Counted from the stretch's first letter, positions 21,894 to 36,738 are shown. The stretch: DNA of 64,000 bases from Cymodocea nodosa (GCA_036874045.1 CM072335.1:27039501-27103500), one strand, 5' to 3'. Notes: generated by a model from the letters alone, not told the origin. Translations and numbers: made by a program.

Positions 21894-24800
21894 GCTGTAT
21901 TGCTCTATTTATGGAGATAAGGTTGGATGCAATTGGATTCTCCCAAAACGTCATATTAGTGGAAGTCTGGCTTTGTTCTACGTAGAGGTACATTCTTCTC
22001 AAATTCTATTTTTTTCTAAAAGCTTGTAGCCTGTAATAAAACTATATTCTGTGCTATCTTCTAACTTTATTTTTTAAAAATTGAACTTTAGAGACTGTAA
22101 CTATTCTGACTAATATGTGGCCCTTAATCTTGTAGTCTTGCAGTAAGCTTGTTTGTTGGTGGTTCATTCCCCTTAAGGGTTTTATCCAGTAAAAAATAAG
22201 GAAAGCAATCTTTTGAAAGCTTGAGTGTGATTTTATCAACAACGGTAGATTGGCGATAACAAATACTATAGAGATTATGTTGCCTTTAAGAATGAATGCA
22301 ACGTGCTCTGGCACGAGTCCGCGCAGATGATATGACAAATCTAAAAAAATTGATCTACCATCAACTGATTGCTGCTCGTGAAAAACATCTAGTATTCGGT
22401 GCTTCTGTGCATCTGCTGATGGTGAACAAGTGCCCAAGATACATCATGTTTTTGCCATGGTTGTCATCAATATTAGTGTTTGAGAAAATTTTGTTTTCTG
22501 CTTATTGTGAAAAGCTTGATGACGACAGATCTGGGGTTTTTTGGGTTTAGAGAAATATTTTTCTACCGGTCAATGCCAGATTGTAGAATGTATATATCAC
22601 CGATAGATTAGAGAAATTTTATTTTTCGGTTTAGTCTCTGGTATTGTTTTTACATCCTTTGCTTGTGTGATTATGTTGATAATTTACTTACTAATCTTTA
22701 ATGTATTGTAAAGGCCAGCATAAATCTCGACATTGGCGCAATCTCAACTTTTCAATAATGAAGTTCACAAGGACAAGCTGGAGTGACCAATCCAGAGATG
22801 TTTCCACTACCAAGAAGTTTGCTATAGGAAGATCTGGAGTAAAGCATGAGAGAGATGTCGATCACGTTCTGGAGTTAGATTCATTTATTAATGATTCCCT
22901 AAGTGATCCTAAACAAGACACAAAATTTCCGTGAGAAATGTCCTTATCAAAGCAAGATACAAAGATCATCCTCATCAAATATTAGATTGGTAAATTTATA
23001 TAAACAATATATACAGAATCTTGTAGTAAGGATTGATCCTCCTCTATTTGACCAAACAAGCTTCTATACCATACTTTTCGAATGCTGACTTTTGAAAAAC
23101 TCCTTGAAGCAAGTATTTGCCATTTTTCCTGGTAGCCACTACTTCTAGAAATGCTACCAAATGGGACCTTAGTTGGGCATCAAACCTTGGAGCATCCTCT
23201 TAGATGACTACTAGCGTTTCTAAACTTTTGATGACAGGGTTTTTGTAGTTGATTGACAATAACGAGATTAAGAATCTTTGAACAAGTAGATTATCCTGTA
23301 TATGATGGTTTATGAACATAACAAGCACCATCAAGATAGATTCTACAGCTCTATTGCATCTAGACAGCTGCACAACCATAAATTAGGCTTTAAGCTGTTT
23401 CAAAAGAAGGGGCCTGGACATGCTAGTTGTGTATACCAATAAGACCTAGGATGGGACCAAGAGGCTTTAGAAAAAAATCATGGCAGATTTCAGGAGTTTA
23501 TGAGGAACCAATTTTAAGTACCATTGTATCAAGTGATGAATGGAGCAAAAATGCAAGAAGTTATCAGCTCCCAGTACTCATCCTCCGTCAATACGCTTCA
23601 CAAACTCTGGTCTGTATAACACATGCTACTACTTCCGAAGTACAAATACCTTCATTGCTGCTTGGGATGGTTCATGAATTATAAATTTGAGTGCCTTATC
23701 ACATGTAAGGTATATACATGATGTTGTCATCTATCTTTTCAACTATCTCATATCTATTTTGTTTTCGTTGTCGATGTTCATTTTTGTACAGTACTTAAGG
23801 AAAAGATTGTATATGCTACTTGAGCAAAGTTTATGTACTTAAATTTCTCATGAATTTGTTACCTATGTGATAAATTATGGATGATGATAAGATGGCGACC
23901 ATCACATGGGGTGTGGCAATGGAAGTAGACCGATCCTTTTCTTCGTTATGTAAAACATTTCATGTTAGTTCCCCGTCTTTTGCTCTAAACACGCGTTGCA
24001 TTTTTTTCTTAAGTTGAGACATACAAAATTTTCATAAGATATAAACGTACTCTAGTAATTTTTTTATTTGAATCTTTAAACTTTTTATTGTTTGACTTTT
24101 TTTGTCCATGTTATCTTTACAATTTTACTCATGTTAGTTTTATATATTACCATTACAAATTTATTTATTTTACTTTCATAATCTAATTCTATCTTTTATT
24201 TATTTTTGTTTCTATCTATGTTATATTTATAAATTTACTTATATTACCTTTAAATATAGTGTTTGTTATTTATATGCACGATAAAAGACAAAACTATATT
24301 CTTAAGTAGAAGAGAAAAAAAAAGATTCTCCCTAAATCCTTTTTTATTCTATTTTCATGCTGTTATAAAACACATGTATGATATATCATCATTGCCTGCG
24401 CTTCATATACTATAAGTACATCCACTTTTTAGTGAAATTGCTTATTTGTGTACTTAGAATTGGAAAAAAATAGCAAATAAACTATTTTCCTTATCATCAT
24501 TGATATAATGTACAAGTAAACTATTTGCTATAAGTTGTTGTAACTCAATATGTGTGGATGTACATGTTTTCTTTTTTTTGCATAAGTTTACATCATTTAT
24601 ATATGAGGAGTGTGCTTGAGTTTCAAATTCAAAACCAGAAGGAGGTGGAGCTGGGATTTTGTTGTGTATGTCGTTTGTGTCATTGTTCTAAGTTAATAAC
24701 TTTCTGAAAATCTTTTGTATAGATCTACACAACCTTATTGTAAGATTTTCTTCAAATAGCATTTGAAGTTGATCAAATATTGGGCAAACTTTTCTCTTAT

Positions 24801-25505
24801 ATTATGCATAGTTCAGATGAATTTATTAAAAAAAAGGTGTAAGTTTATATCTTAGGGTTATTAAAAGATATAACATTATTTATATGAAAATAGATTAATT
24901 TTAACAGATTCCTCCCAGACTTCTTTCTATGCTTATGAACGTAATATCATCCTCATCTACTTTGTATATCAATTTTAATATAAATTGTATAACATTTGTC
25001 TTCATATTTTTATTTAACTATCAATATTTTTTCTTTACATGTTATTTTTTATGTCTTTGTTGTACTTTTGCATTACTTTCTTTTATATTTTAGTTTGTGT
25101 CTTCCTATTAAGAGTTTTATCGTTTTCCTTTCTGATTTGTTTATAAAAAGTTTAATATCATCTTATCTACGTGAATACTTCAATTGAAATAACTTCTTTT
25201 CCCATCTTTTACTTCCCAGGGATGCACATAAAGGCCACCATCATTATTCAAAATAATTAATATAGAAAAAGTATGCCTGTAGCAGCACAAGCAAAAGTGT
25301 ATAATATAGAAGTAAATGACATTAGAACTATTGCTAAAATATTAACTATGATATCTAAATGTATGTTGTCAGGATGCTTAACTTAAATGTATTTAAAAAT
25401 GATATCTAAATGTAAGTCCTTTGAAAGATGGATTCTTCTAATTACCCTTTGCACCTATAAATATCTATTTATTGACGGTGCATTAGAGAAGCTTCTCCAC
25501 CTCTA
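21894..25505. other. intergenic stretch with scattered unconvincing ORFs
   Basis: The first few hundred bases are the 3' UTR of the PPR gene. Open frames at 22054-22437 (minus), 22296-22550, 22701-22934 and 23427-23684 have no recognisable motif and overlap each other. The sequence from 23.9 to 25.4 kb is strongly AT-rich and simple. I see no gene here. Confidence 0.5.
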
Positions 25506-25778
25506 CTACACACGGAGAACGTCGGCTACACCCCTGCCTGCCTGAAACAAACATTGAGCTTCCTTTGCCTTCTTCCACGTGTCGGTGATGGATATCTCCC
25601 CCATTGCGGTTGGCTTAGACGATGGATCCACCTGGTCCTCCTTGTGGTGCACCGACAATCCCCGTTCGATCATCGCCGCACCTGGTCGGATATTTGGATC
25701 GACATTTTCCAAACTTAAATATTTTTTAATCAAAGCTTTTGAAAAATACTTTCGTACATCTCTTTTTTTACTGGTCAT
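25506..25778 (-). CDS. small uncharacterised ORF with coding-like composition (possible gene fragment)
   Basis: A 90-aa open frame in an island of markedly higher GC than the flanking DNA. Its translation is hydrophilic and non-repetitive (IERGLSVHHKEDQVDPSSKP, then MGEISITDTWKKAKEA). I do not recognise the family. The composition argues for present or past coding use; the reading could also be a terminal exon of a decayed gene. A TATA-like sequence (CTATAAATA) at about 25456-25464 is on the other strand, so plus-strand transcription across the island is an alternative. Confidence 0.25.
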   Translation of the reverse strand: MTSKKRDVRKYFSKALIKKYLSLENVDPNIRPGAAMIERGLSVHHKEDQVDPSSKPTAMGEISITDTWKKAKEAQCLFQAGRGVADVLRV

Positions 25779-25820
25779 TCATGAGACGTCAGATTTTTAT
25801 GAAATGTTCCATGTGTGATT

Positions 25821-25839
25821 AAAAAAAAAAAAAAAAAAA
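25821..25839 (+). repeat. poly(A) run
   Basis: Nineteen consecutive adenines lie about 230 bp upstream of the VPS3 start. This could be a retroposition scar or a simple nucleosome-excluding tract; no other sign of retroposition was seen next to it. Confidence 0.85.
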
Positions 25840-26053
25840 GGTCGACAGACCCATTTTTCCTTGTGAATAATAGACGTTATAAAAATATATTATGATAATA
25901 CAACGAAGGGCTGCCACGGAGTGTTGAAGGCTGCTGAAGTCTGGAACCGGACTCCTTGAGGTCGTTGTCACCTTCCAGTCTCCCCTCGACGTTCACGGTC
26001 GTCTCCTTCTCTTCCTCCTCGGCCACTCCATGCCCTAATCTTCCCCGATTCCC

Positions 26054-29000
26054 ATGGATCGAACGGTCCTATCCCCCTCGGCCGAGTTCGATCCCTCCAA
26101 ACCCTACCCCTCTCCTCCGGCACAAATCCGATCCCTCGCCCTCTCCTCTGCCCCTCACGATTACCAACCCCTCCTCTACGCGGGTACAACCTCCGGCACT
26201 CTTCTCCTACTTCCAGCTGCTGTCCCCACAGACTCCTGCGCCCCCGATTCTTCACCGATCGCATCCCTCAACCCAATCCGATCGGTGCCAGTAGGTAATT
26301 CGCCAGTGGATGATGTTCTGCTCCTACCGGAGATCGATCGGGTCTTGTTGCTTTCCAATGGGGCGGTCTCTATGTTCGATCTGGGATTGTCGAGGCCCGG
26401 GCAGAGGTTGGGGGCTGTGAAAGGGGTCACGGCGGTGGCGAAGAGGTTACGGTTTGGGGATTCGGCGAGTCATGATCCTCTGGGGGATGTTGAGAAGTGG
26501 AGCGAGGCGACGAACACGAGGCAGAGGATTCTGCAGAGGTTGGGGAGGGCGAATGGGACGAGAACGAAGGGAAAGGACTGGCGGCGGGGTGGAGAAGGTG
26601 GTGGTTGTTGCTTTGTCGCCGCAGCTCTAGCGGAGAAAGGCCTTGTGTTGATGGAGCTGGTTTTGAGTAATGGTCCGGATGGGTCTGTTTCTGTGGTTTC
26701 TAAGGATATTCAGAACGTTGACGGAGCTAAGACCATGGTTTGGTTTGATGACACGATAATCGTTGGTAAGTACGAGGGTTATATGCTGTTTTCGATTGGG
26801 AATGGGCAGGCTACTCCTATTTTTTCCCTTCCGGAGTCATCTGGACCACCACGGCTGAAGCCACTGTGGAGAAGCAAGGAGGTGCTCTTGCTCATGGACA
26901 ATGTGGGAGTTATTGTTAATATTCATGGGCAGCCTGTTGGTGGGAGTTTGATTTTCAAATCTGCACCAGATTCTGTTGTGGGGATATCTCAGTATGTTGC
27001 TACGTTGGAGGATGGTTGTTTGAAGTTATATAGAAAAAAGGCAGGCGATTGCGTTCAATCGATACCCTTGTCAAAATCCCGTTCTGATCCTTGTGTCATG
27101 TCTTCTGACGAATGGGGAAATGGAGAGATCGTTGCAGTGGCAACACCTTATAAGGTAGATTCTTTTGTTCTTTCCATCGCGAGAGGTTTTTTTCTCTTTT
27201 TCCCTTCAAGGTCATTTTTTCCGTCTTTGAACCATGAAAACCGAAAATGATTTGCTAGAAACAAGATTGCGTACTCACACACGCAAAAATACAATTGCAA
27301 ACACAATAATATATGCGATTTCATGACATTGAGATGTCTATTGTGATATATTGGGGCCAAATTCTCTCCACTCTATGTCTGCAAATTAGTGTGACAATTT
27401 AGGCATGTCTTTTGAGCAGATGTTTTCTATGCTTCTGCTGAAGTAATGCTTCATTCAACACAAATAGTTAGAATACCATCATTATATAAAAATCTTAGAT
27501 GGTTGTAATCAACTCCAAAATAACAAGTTTCCCTTGATTTTTCACTAATGGTTATCCTGTGAACCAATAATTGTCCCTCCAGGAGAATGGGCCTTCTTCG
27601 TATAGAGATATGCCCTAAGCAGCTACTGTTCCATGGAAAAGAGAACACTAGGTATGAAACCATAACCTATTGCTGGGTGCAGCACACATAATATTCTCAG
27701 TGTGACAGTGTGCCGTCTAAAACCTCAAGTAACCATGTGATTTTTAACATGGTATTCTTTTTCTTATCTTGTGAACATAAAGTAACTTATTTCCCTTTTT
27801 TTTTTGAAATAGCCTTTATAAATTCAAAATACTCTGTTATTGTGTGGCTTGGCATGTACATAGTTAAGTATTTCTGCTGTGAACATAGTGGGCCTTTCCT
27901 TGCAGATTATTTTGCTTCATAAAACGTATGCTGAAGACCAGATTAAAGATTTTTTGAGGAAGAAATATTTTAAGGAAGCAATTTGTTTGATGGAAGAACT
28001 TGAGACTGAGGGTGAAATGTCAAAGGAAATGGTTTCATTTGTGCATGCTCAAGTGGGATTCTTGTTGCTATATGATTTGCATTTTGAGGATGCAGTAAAG
28101 CACTTTTTGCTATCAGATACTATGCAGCCATCTGAGATATTTCCATTTATCATGCAAGATCCAAATCACTGGTCATTGTTGGTATGCTTCTCTTCTTTTT
28201 GTTCCTTTCATTCCTTATCTTTAGCTGCTGACCTTATTTTGCAATAGCATGTTTGTAGTTAGAACTTGAGTATGATATTTATAAACATGGTAGAATTCTT
28301 TTATGGTATGGGCGATGCTCATAACAAATTAACACATGCTTTATGTGGCTGCATGCAACACATGTTGGTTATATTAAGAAGTAATTTTAATCAAATTACC
28401 ATCTTTACATTTGTTGGATTTTCTCTGGTCCATGTTCCATCACAAAAAGAAGAAATCATTCTCATTTCTGTGTAATATCCAATGTCATATGCCTATTCCA
28501 TAGGTGTCTTACTGTCTTTGCAGCCATCTGTGCAAGCAGATATCTGATTCATACACAATTCTTTGAGCCATAACGGGTTATGTTTTTTATTTTTCTTCTA
28601 TTGCATGTGGGTTATGCCTTTTCTTTGTCAGTGATGGAATGCAACCAAGTTTTACACTGACAAAGTAGACCACAGTTTTTAAATAAGCATGGGTAGACTT
28701 GTGCTTTTATTATGGGTATTTTGCCACATCAGGGAACTTTTTGTGAAAGGAAAACAGTGAAATTGAAATTTTGGTGCTGCCTTTTCCTTCTGTTGTCAAT
28801 AATGAAAGCACCAAGAAGCAAGCCAAGAGGGAGAAATACAATCATTTCATAAATCATAATGTATCTTTCAGGAGAGTTGGCTAAGGAAAAGTTGAAAAAG
28901 GGAGATTACTTTTGATTGTCTTTATCCAAATCATCCTACTCAGAATGAATGAATTTTCTCAAAATTTTTGAGTACACTGAGTTTTATTTGGCCAAAGGGG

Positions 29001-32000
29001 AAGGAAAACTATAGCCTTATGGCATGCATGTGCGAGAGTGAACTTGAATTTTTGAGATTTTATTAAAATTTTCATTTTGGCTTCAATAGGATGTTTATTT
29101 ATGCATTGTAAGGATGGGAAAATCTATTCTCTTAGCTTAACCTTGACGGAAAGGAAATATAGAGGAAACCTTTATGCCTTTTAAACTTGTGTTGGAAAGC
29201 AATATAGTTTAATTTCCAAGAGCATGCATGCACATGTGCCTTGATGAAAGAATTTGTAGTCAACAGGAAAGCAATAATCTTTTTCTTACTTGCTCCCTCC
29301 CTTTTTTGAACAAAATTTTTCTTCCTTTCCAAGAACAAACCCCTGGTCTCCTCTTCTATTCTTTACATGTTAAGGGTACACTCTTCTTTTGTGAAAAGAT
29401 GATTATGTGAAGGACACTCAAGGCTCGGATGGTAATATTCCCCAGCAATGCGCTAACCATGTTTTATGTGGATAAAAACAGAACAACCTAGTGCACAAGA
29501 CTCTTACTAATATAATGTTTGAGGAGTGCCCAATTGTGCACACCCTTACTCTTATAAATGGAGTAGTTTCTTAGCATTCATACCCATGATCTCTAGATCA
29601 CAGCGGAGCAACTTTACCATTGTGTCAAGGCTCACCCTCAGTTGGACCTTACCGTTTTATGTGGGTATACTTGAATTCTCCCATATTTGTATATATTATT
29701 ATAAACATTCTGAAATCCTGTGATATGCTTGTGCACAGCCTATGTGGAATGAACTAATTTACATCCTTTGTGTGTCATTTTGCATGCCAGTTGTCCAACT
29801 GATATCATATAAGTTTGCTACACATAAGTCCCATGATCAGTCTATATTTAAAACTTTATTATATTTTTCATCACAATCTACAAATATGTGTATGAAGGTC
29901 CCTAGGAATCGGTACTGGGGATTGCACCCTCCTCCCATGCTCCTTGAGCATGTTGTTGATGAAGGATTGATGGCCATTCAGCGAGCATTGTTTTTGAAAA
30001 AAGCTGGAGTTGATACTGCTATAGATGAAGATTATCTTTCAAATATGCCTACTAGAGCCAGTCTATTAGAGTCAGCCATTAAATGCATGATCAGGTTAGT
30101 TCTGCTAGTTGTGTAGTTTCATTTCCACCAAGTTATAAGCATGCAGGTTGTTAGTGTATTGACAGATTCATAAACTTTGTTTCTGCATGAACAGGTACTT
30201 GGTCATCTGCAGGGAAAGAGATTTAGAGGCTACCATAAGGGAAGGCATTGATACTCTATTAATGTACCTTTATAGAGCTCTTGATCTTGTGGATGATATG
30301 GAAAAGCTAGCATCATCACCTAACAGCTGTATCGTGGTAATGTTTTCTCATACTGCAACTTTATAAGCTAACTTGAGATATATATACTCCAGTTAGTTCT
30401 TAGTAAAATTATAGCTTCTATAGGCCTGGAAACCATGCATTACATATTAAGCAAGGAACCTCTGTGTTCCTATGTATTGCAAAGCAGAAAGGCCATTCTC
30501 AGAAGGCTGCTGAAGGATGACCCTGGAACTTGCATCGGCGGTGCAGGAGGAGTTAGAGAATTTATTAGATGCTTCTGGACATTTAAGGACACTTGCCTTT
30601 TTGTATGCAAGTAAAAGGATGATTTCCAAAGCTCTTGCTGTCTGGCATACCTTAGCAAGGAATTATTCATCTGGATTATGGCATGACCCAACCATTGTGG
30701 TACAGCATGACCCTGATGATGAATCTACTAATGTAATCCCTTGTCGAAGAGCTGCTGCCATTGAAGCTTCAAAGCTACTTGAAGAGTCTTCTGATCAGGG
30801 GCTTGTGTTGCAACATCTTGGATGGGTTTGTGCTCCAGAAAAATGATCAAACCATTTTCTGATATTAGTGATATTGTAAATTCATAGCAGACTAATTTTT
30901 TTTGGCTTTAGATTGGAGATGAAGATCAGGATCTCGCAGTGAAAGTATTGACATCTAACAAAAGGGTTAATCAACTTTCACCAGGTAGTTCCCTCTTGTG
31001 AAAAACTTTTGTTGATCTATCTAATATGATAAATATTACTCTTCAATTCGTTTTGAAATCTTTAATTTCTTTTATATCCATAGGTCAGGAAAGTCTCCAA
31101 GATCTTCTCTTGTTTAACATAAATATATGAACTTCAAGAAGAATTTGCGGACTATTTTAACTTTGAAAGGGATTTTTTTTACTATTATATAGCATTTTTT
31201 TATTTGTTCATGTGTCTGTTGGTTGATGATTTGGGAACTATTAATGCTCTCTAATGCCAGACAAGCTTATCTGTTAAGCTGTTGCTGGCTTATGTATCAG
31301 TAAATACTATGCTTCGTTGTTTACGTATCAGTTTCCTGCTAGACAAAGTAGCTTTTGGATGTTCTTGAATATCTTATTATTTCCATTCTGTATGTAGATA
31401 AAATAGAATTGAAGTCTGAAATGGTAAACCTTTGTGGTGTTCTCATTTAATATGTGGTATTACCTTTGAACGTGATGCTTTCTATTGCATGAAAGCATTC
31501 TATTTCAGTTAATGCATATTCATTGTTAATTTTGTACATTCTACAGGTGAAGTGCTTGCCACAATTGATCCAAGAAAGGTTGAGATTCATCAAAGGTATT
31601 CATTAATTTTTTTATGTATTTCATAGTGTGAAATTTTATTTTTCTTCCCATTTTTACACCAAACTTTATACATGATTTAAACACTTGGATATTGAAAGTG
31701 ATGTCATGTTTATTTGGAAGCAGGTCTTAATGTGTTTGAGGAGCTTAAAAATGCTAGAGATTTAAGCCAAAAAACTTATTTGTCAAATTTTTAGAGTGAT
31801 TAAATTTTTAAAGAATGGAAATTATGTTTTACAAAGTGCCAAACATTTCTTTGATTTTAATATCAATTCTTACAGAGAGGAATAGGTGCTTGATAACCTT
31901 TCTAGAGTAGTAAAATATGTTTTTGCCCTTTCCCAGTGATCTTGGTACAAATACCTGTAATGATTAATGAACCATCTATCCTAGTAGAAGTCCTGTTCTC

Positions 32001-35000
32001 ATGATGGTTATTGGATTCATGTAAGTTTCTCATCTCACTTCAGTGGTCGTTGTGTTTGATAACCAACTTGAATTGTATTAGGTATTTGCAATGGTTGATT
32101 GAGGATGAAGACTCTGATGACACTCACCTCCATACAATGTATGCTATTTCTCTTGCCAAATCAGCAGTGGAGGTAGTTGAAAATGACAACTATAGATGCC
32201 ATTCTGATGTGCAACATGGAGAAGCTTCTGTTGATGACATTAGAGAGAGGCTGCAATTATTCTTGCAATCATCAGATTTATATGAGCCAGAAGAAGTTCT
32301 TTATCTCATAAAAGATTCGGAGTTATGGTTGGAGAAGGTTTCTTACTTTCTGCTTCACCATCATTTGTAGACCCTTTTTTAACAATTTGCCTATTGCACT
32401 TTATTTTTTTGTCGCAGTTGTAAGGTTCATCAATTCCTTTCATGCGGTAGACTAGAATCTTCATATTTTGTATAAGGTAACTTCTTAAGTGTTTGTACAC
32501 TGAAATGTAAACTTAAGAGGTTGGCCATTCATGGAAAAAGATGAAAGAAGAGGATTGAAGAAGATCATAATAGTTGGATCACACTTATTGATGTGGGTGC
32601 CTCGGAGTTCTCAATGAACCTAGGTGTTTGACCACATTTTTTTAAATGTATGTAATTTAAATGTTATTTTAGATTTTTTTTCAAAGAGAAAACAGCAGTT
32701 TTTCTTTTATGTATGGCTTTTCTTGGTGGTGATTTGGAGTACTATGGTGCAAACTCGTGGTGAGTTGCAACCCAACCTGTTTTTTTAATTGCAAAAACTG
32801 AAAAAAGAAAATGGAAGAATTTGACAAAAAAAGAAATATTGGGTTTAATAAAAAGCTGGGGTGCTGTGGACTACGAAACACCATATTGGCATAGACTGTT
32901 ATGAATATGTTCTGTTTCTATGTAATATCTTACACCATACTCCATCCAGCACATGTAGATTTTATAATTTGTTTCTTTTCAATGATGCATTGCTTTAGTA
33001 AATTTGTTTATATTCTCAGATTTTCAAACTTTCAATGTCTGCTGTAGGCAATTCTATACAAGAAATTGGGGCAAGAGACGTGGGTATTGCAGATCCTGGC
33101 CTTGTGAGTCAACCGTATATACTAATATTTATCTGGCTGTTTGGAATACACTAATATAATTCCATGCTTATCCATTTGTTAGAAATAAGAAGCATAAGAT
33201 ACTAGCAATGTCTCCACTTCTTGACAGTTTTACTCTCAGATATTTTTTACATAATTAAATTTTTGTGATTCTTCAGAAAGCTTGAGGACAGTGAAGCTGC
33301 TGAACAATATTGTGTAGAGATTGGAAGGCATGATGTGTATATGCAGTATGTTTTCATTAACTGAATCTATCTGGATATTTGTATTCTAATTCACAGACAG
33401 GATGCTAATTTATTCTGACTAATTTCTCCAGATTGCTGGATATGTATCTGGATCCACAAAATGGAAAGGAACCAATGATAAATGCTGCAGTTCGCCTTCT
33501 TCACAACCATGGAGAATCATTGGATCCTCTACAAATACTGGAGGTATCAAGCTGATCGTGTTAAACCAATGTTATTAGTAACCAAACAGCCTGATGGCTA
33601 ACATTCAAGTTTTTTTATGCTATAACATGAGCTATACTTTGTGATTGAAAATTTTATTTTATTTTGGACGAATTTATAAGAGAATTGATGTTCTTTGACT
33701 CTACGAGCCTATAACTTGCCAAAATTCATATGTTTCAAGCTATCACATTGAGCCTTCTCAAGCATTGTTGTTGGAGGCTTATTGAGATGGTAGCTCTGTC
33801 ACAGCAATCATTATTAGACTGAGGAGATGTTGACAGCTTTTGTTATGGTGTCATACTTAAGTTTCTATAAGTTAGCCTTCTTCATATTTGATATTTACAT
33901 CTTTCTGCACAATTGGGATTTGACATCGGATGTTTGCTCTTTAGCATGACTTAGGTTATGTTTGGAAATTCATTTTTATCTGCAACTTAAAACATGAGCG
34001 GCTACCTTTTCTAGGAAAGTTTTATCTTACAATTTTTCTATTCATATTTTTTAGTTTAAAATCAAAGAAAAACATGTTAGTGCTTTTCAAACTAAGCTGC
34101 AGAAGAAGACCTGTTTTTTTTGAGAAAAAGAGTGATTCTCATTAATAAAATTGGCATCATCCAGTGGACTGATCTAGATAATTTAGTCAAAACAAGAATA
34201 AAAAGAAAACACAGAAAGAGAAAAACATGCTATTTAACTGGAAAAACCTCTCCCACATAAGAGTAACTCTCTGCTTAAAACTGCCTTCTTGGAGAAAAAT
34301 CATCAAAAGTTGCATTTTCATGAGCAATCCTAAGCACACCCTTTATAGTCATTGTGTTCAACTTTATTCAGAAACTGGTTGTCTTTGTTTTCTTAATTTC
34401 TTTGTCCAGATTTGCTTCCTTGAAGTCCATCCTTTCATACTTTGTTTTAGTGTTTTCATTCTGCCTGTGGCTTGTGTAAGCCACCACCTGTTTCTCTTGA
34501 TTTTTAATGTATTTCTATTTACTGCTGCTCAAAAACTGTATTTAGAAACATTTTAGTGCCATTGCTAAGTCCTGCCCTTTTTATCAGAAATTATCATCTG
34601 GGATGCCTCTCCAACTTGCATCCAGTACATTATTAAGGATTTTGAAAGCTCGAGTCCATCATTATCGCCAGGGACAGGTAAAACTTTTGAATTTCAGATC
34701 CACCTCTTCATTTCCATTCGGCCTTGTAAATTGTCTGATTATGACTCCCAAAGGGAGTTGCAGCTGTTTCCTTTTTTGAGCAAATCCTGTCGATGTGACT
34801 GACCAATTGCTTCTCATATCAACTACAACTGTGTGATCATCATGTGTGCCAGTTTGCTACATGGTGATACCACCCTTGTTGTCATGCAATGATCAGTCCA
34901 TTTAATTTCCTAACTTGCTGCTATAATGAAAGTATAATAAATTTCTTAAAATTTATGAGCTGAGTTCATATTTTTTTAAGGGAAAAAGCAAGGTAAACAA

Positions 35001-35890
35001 ACCAACATGGATAATGTAGTTGATATTCCTTGCATTATAAGACGCTTGAGGAGGAAAGACCTGGATTCAAATTCAGTATAAAAAGTTACCATTGACAAAA
35101 AAAAAAGCCAGTTATACGAGGGTTTGGATTTACATTATTAAGGATAACTAATTTGTATATGCTATTGTGTAATTATTATATGATCCTTTTGGCAACATCT
35201 TCATATCTACGTTAATGCCAATATAAATGGTTAATTTTTGGATGTATTTGTTGCATTATTTGATGGTTAAGGATGTTATTTTTACACTAAAACGTTTATT
35301 GCTTCTTAATGTGCCAGAAACTAAGTATATCCTTTGTTCATCTCAACCTTTTCAAATGTGATTAATATTTCTTAATAATAAATGTCTTGTTTTGTTCATT
35401 TAAGTAATCTTATTATCGACATGGACGGTATGAATGTTGCTGTATTCGTGCAACCTTTTTAGTTCGCAAATGGCTACAATACTTTATTTTTTTATGTAGG
35501 TTGTTCGTAACCTATCATGTGCTGTAAACCTTGAAGCACAAATGGCGAGGATGGAGGAAAGATCGAGGCACGTGCAGATCAATGATGACAGTATATGCAG
35601 TTCTTGCCGTACCCGTCTTGGTACCAAACTGTTGGCAATGTATCCTGATGATTCAGTTGTGTGTTATAAGGTGTGCTTTCATCAGGCTACACTCTTTTAG
35701 CTGTGGATTGAACTCTTCAAAACATCATCACACTAGAATGTTATTTGGCTTTTTGGGTTCAATATTCATCACCTGGTCTCATGGTTTACAGTGTTACCGG
35801 CGGCAAGGAGAATCTACATCAGCAAGTGGTCGCAACTTTAATCAGCATATTGTATTTAAGACTGGGTGGCTGGTTACGAGACAATCGTGA
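26054..35890 (+). CDS. VPS3: VPS3 / TGFBRAP1-like subunit of the CORVET tethering complex
   Basis: Fourteen exons: 26054-27154, 27906-28181, 29898-30094, 30195-30336, 30547-30825, 30912-30984, 31547-31595, 32082-32337, 33048-33103, 33277-33345, 33432-33543, 34588-34677, 35500-35670, 35792-35890. The sum is 2970 nt, 989 aa, in frame throughout. Residues about 20-365 form the citron-homology (CNH) beta-propeller, all in the GC-rich first exon. Then come VPS39-type segments (EELETEGEMSKEMVSFVHAQ, VPRNRYWGLHPPP, GHLRTLAFLYASK). The C-terminal domain has a zinc-ribbon-like pair C933xxC936 and C955xxC958. The match to the plant VPS3 family (Arabidopsis At1g22860) is close in order and length. In plants VPS3 works with VPS39/HOPS-CORVET subunits in endosome and vacuole fusion. 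The fifth-exon acceptor was fixed by homology at the second of two in-frame GAG codons. Confidence 0.93.
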
Positions 35891-36738
35891 CGTCAGAACT
35901 TGGTGTAATGTAGACGTCAGAACTCACATGCTGGCAACCATAGTTATTCAGTTGGGGCAAACTTATTAGGAGCAGGGTTTGGAGATCTTCTCCTTTGTAA
36001 ATGGCATAAGGTCATTTTAATTAAAACCATCCAGGAAGTACACATCTACAGTGGTCTTTAGGATTTTCAGTAAGCCTTCTTGTGTTTTATCAAATTTTCA
36101 TACTTTCTTTTTGAGCATTTGCATGTTCTCGTTTTTTGTTTGGGGTTACTTTGCTCATAAAATCGTTGTTTTAACTGTCAACGACAATACTAACGGTGAC
36201 CTTTTGTCATATATTGTTTCGTATTCTCTATTATGAGACCGCTATTTGACTGCGTTCCCGTTCCCGTCTACCATGTTCATTATGATTTGCCCCTTCAGTC
36301 ATGACTCATCAGCATCCATGGAGTATTGCTGTTGTAAATACTGATGTTGAGGTTCCAGTTATTCCGCAGGATCTGATTGTTTTGAAGAAAAGGGTATATT
36401 ATATGTTAAAATGACACCCAACTGTGAAATCATTGTTAAGCATTAAGGTTTTTACGGTTCAAATATCAAATAAACGAGAGTTGGAAGGAACATTGGAAAA
36501 AAGCTAAGAACATCCGAACGTTGATCAAATTTAAATGAAACACGACTTAGATCTAAATTCTTGAAAAGAAATAGTTTGATCTACAAAGTTTTTGCTTCTT
36601 CCATTTCTCTCTAAAATTGTGTGAGATACCTTTTAGAGTTGATAGAGATTTCTTCTAGAGAAATCAAGGTCCACTCAAGATTCCAATGCATGAGATGGTT
36701 TATTATGAGAAAGTATCCATCAACCGAAGGACCATACG
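35891..36738. other. VPS3 3' region and intergenic DNA
   Basis: The first part is the VPS3 3' UTR. No gene is visible. A short plus-strand open frame at 36621-36929 overlaps the start of the UGT pseudogene in a different frame and is a shadow. Confidence 0.5.

Noticed and set aside
22054-23684. Several 60-127 aa ORFs downstream of the second PPR gene
   Set aside because: They overlap on both strands, lack motifs and probably lie in the 3' UTR and intergenic DNA.
30517-30546. ORF start MTLELASAVQ before the fifth VPS3 exon
   Set aside because: This stretch is intron; homology and the splice acceptor show that the exon begins at 30547.
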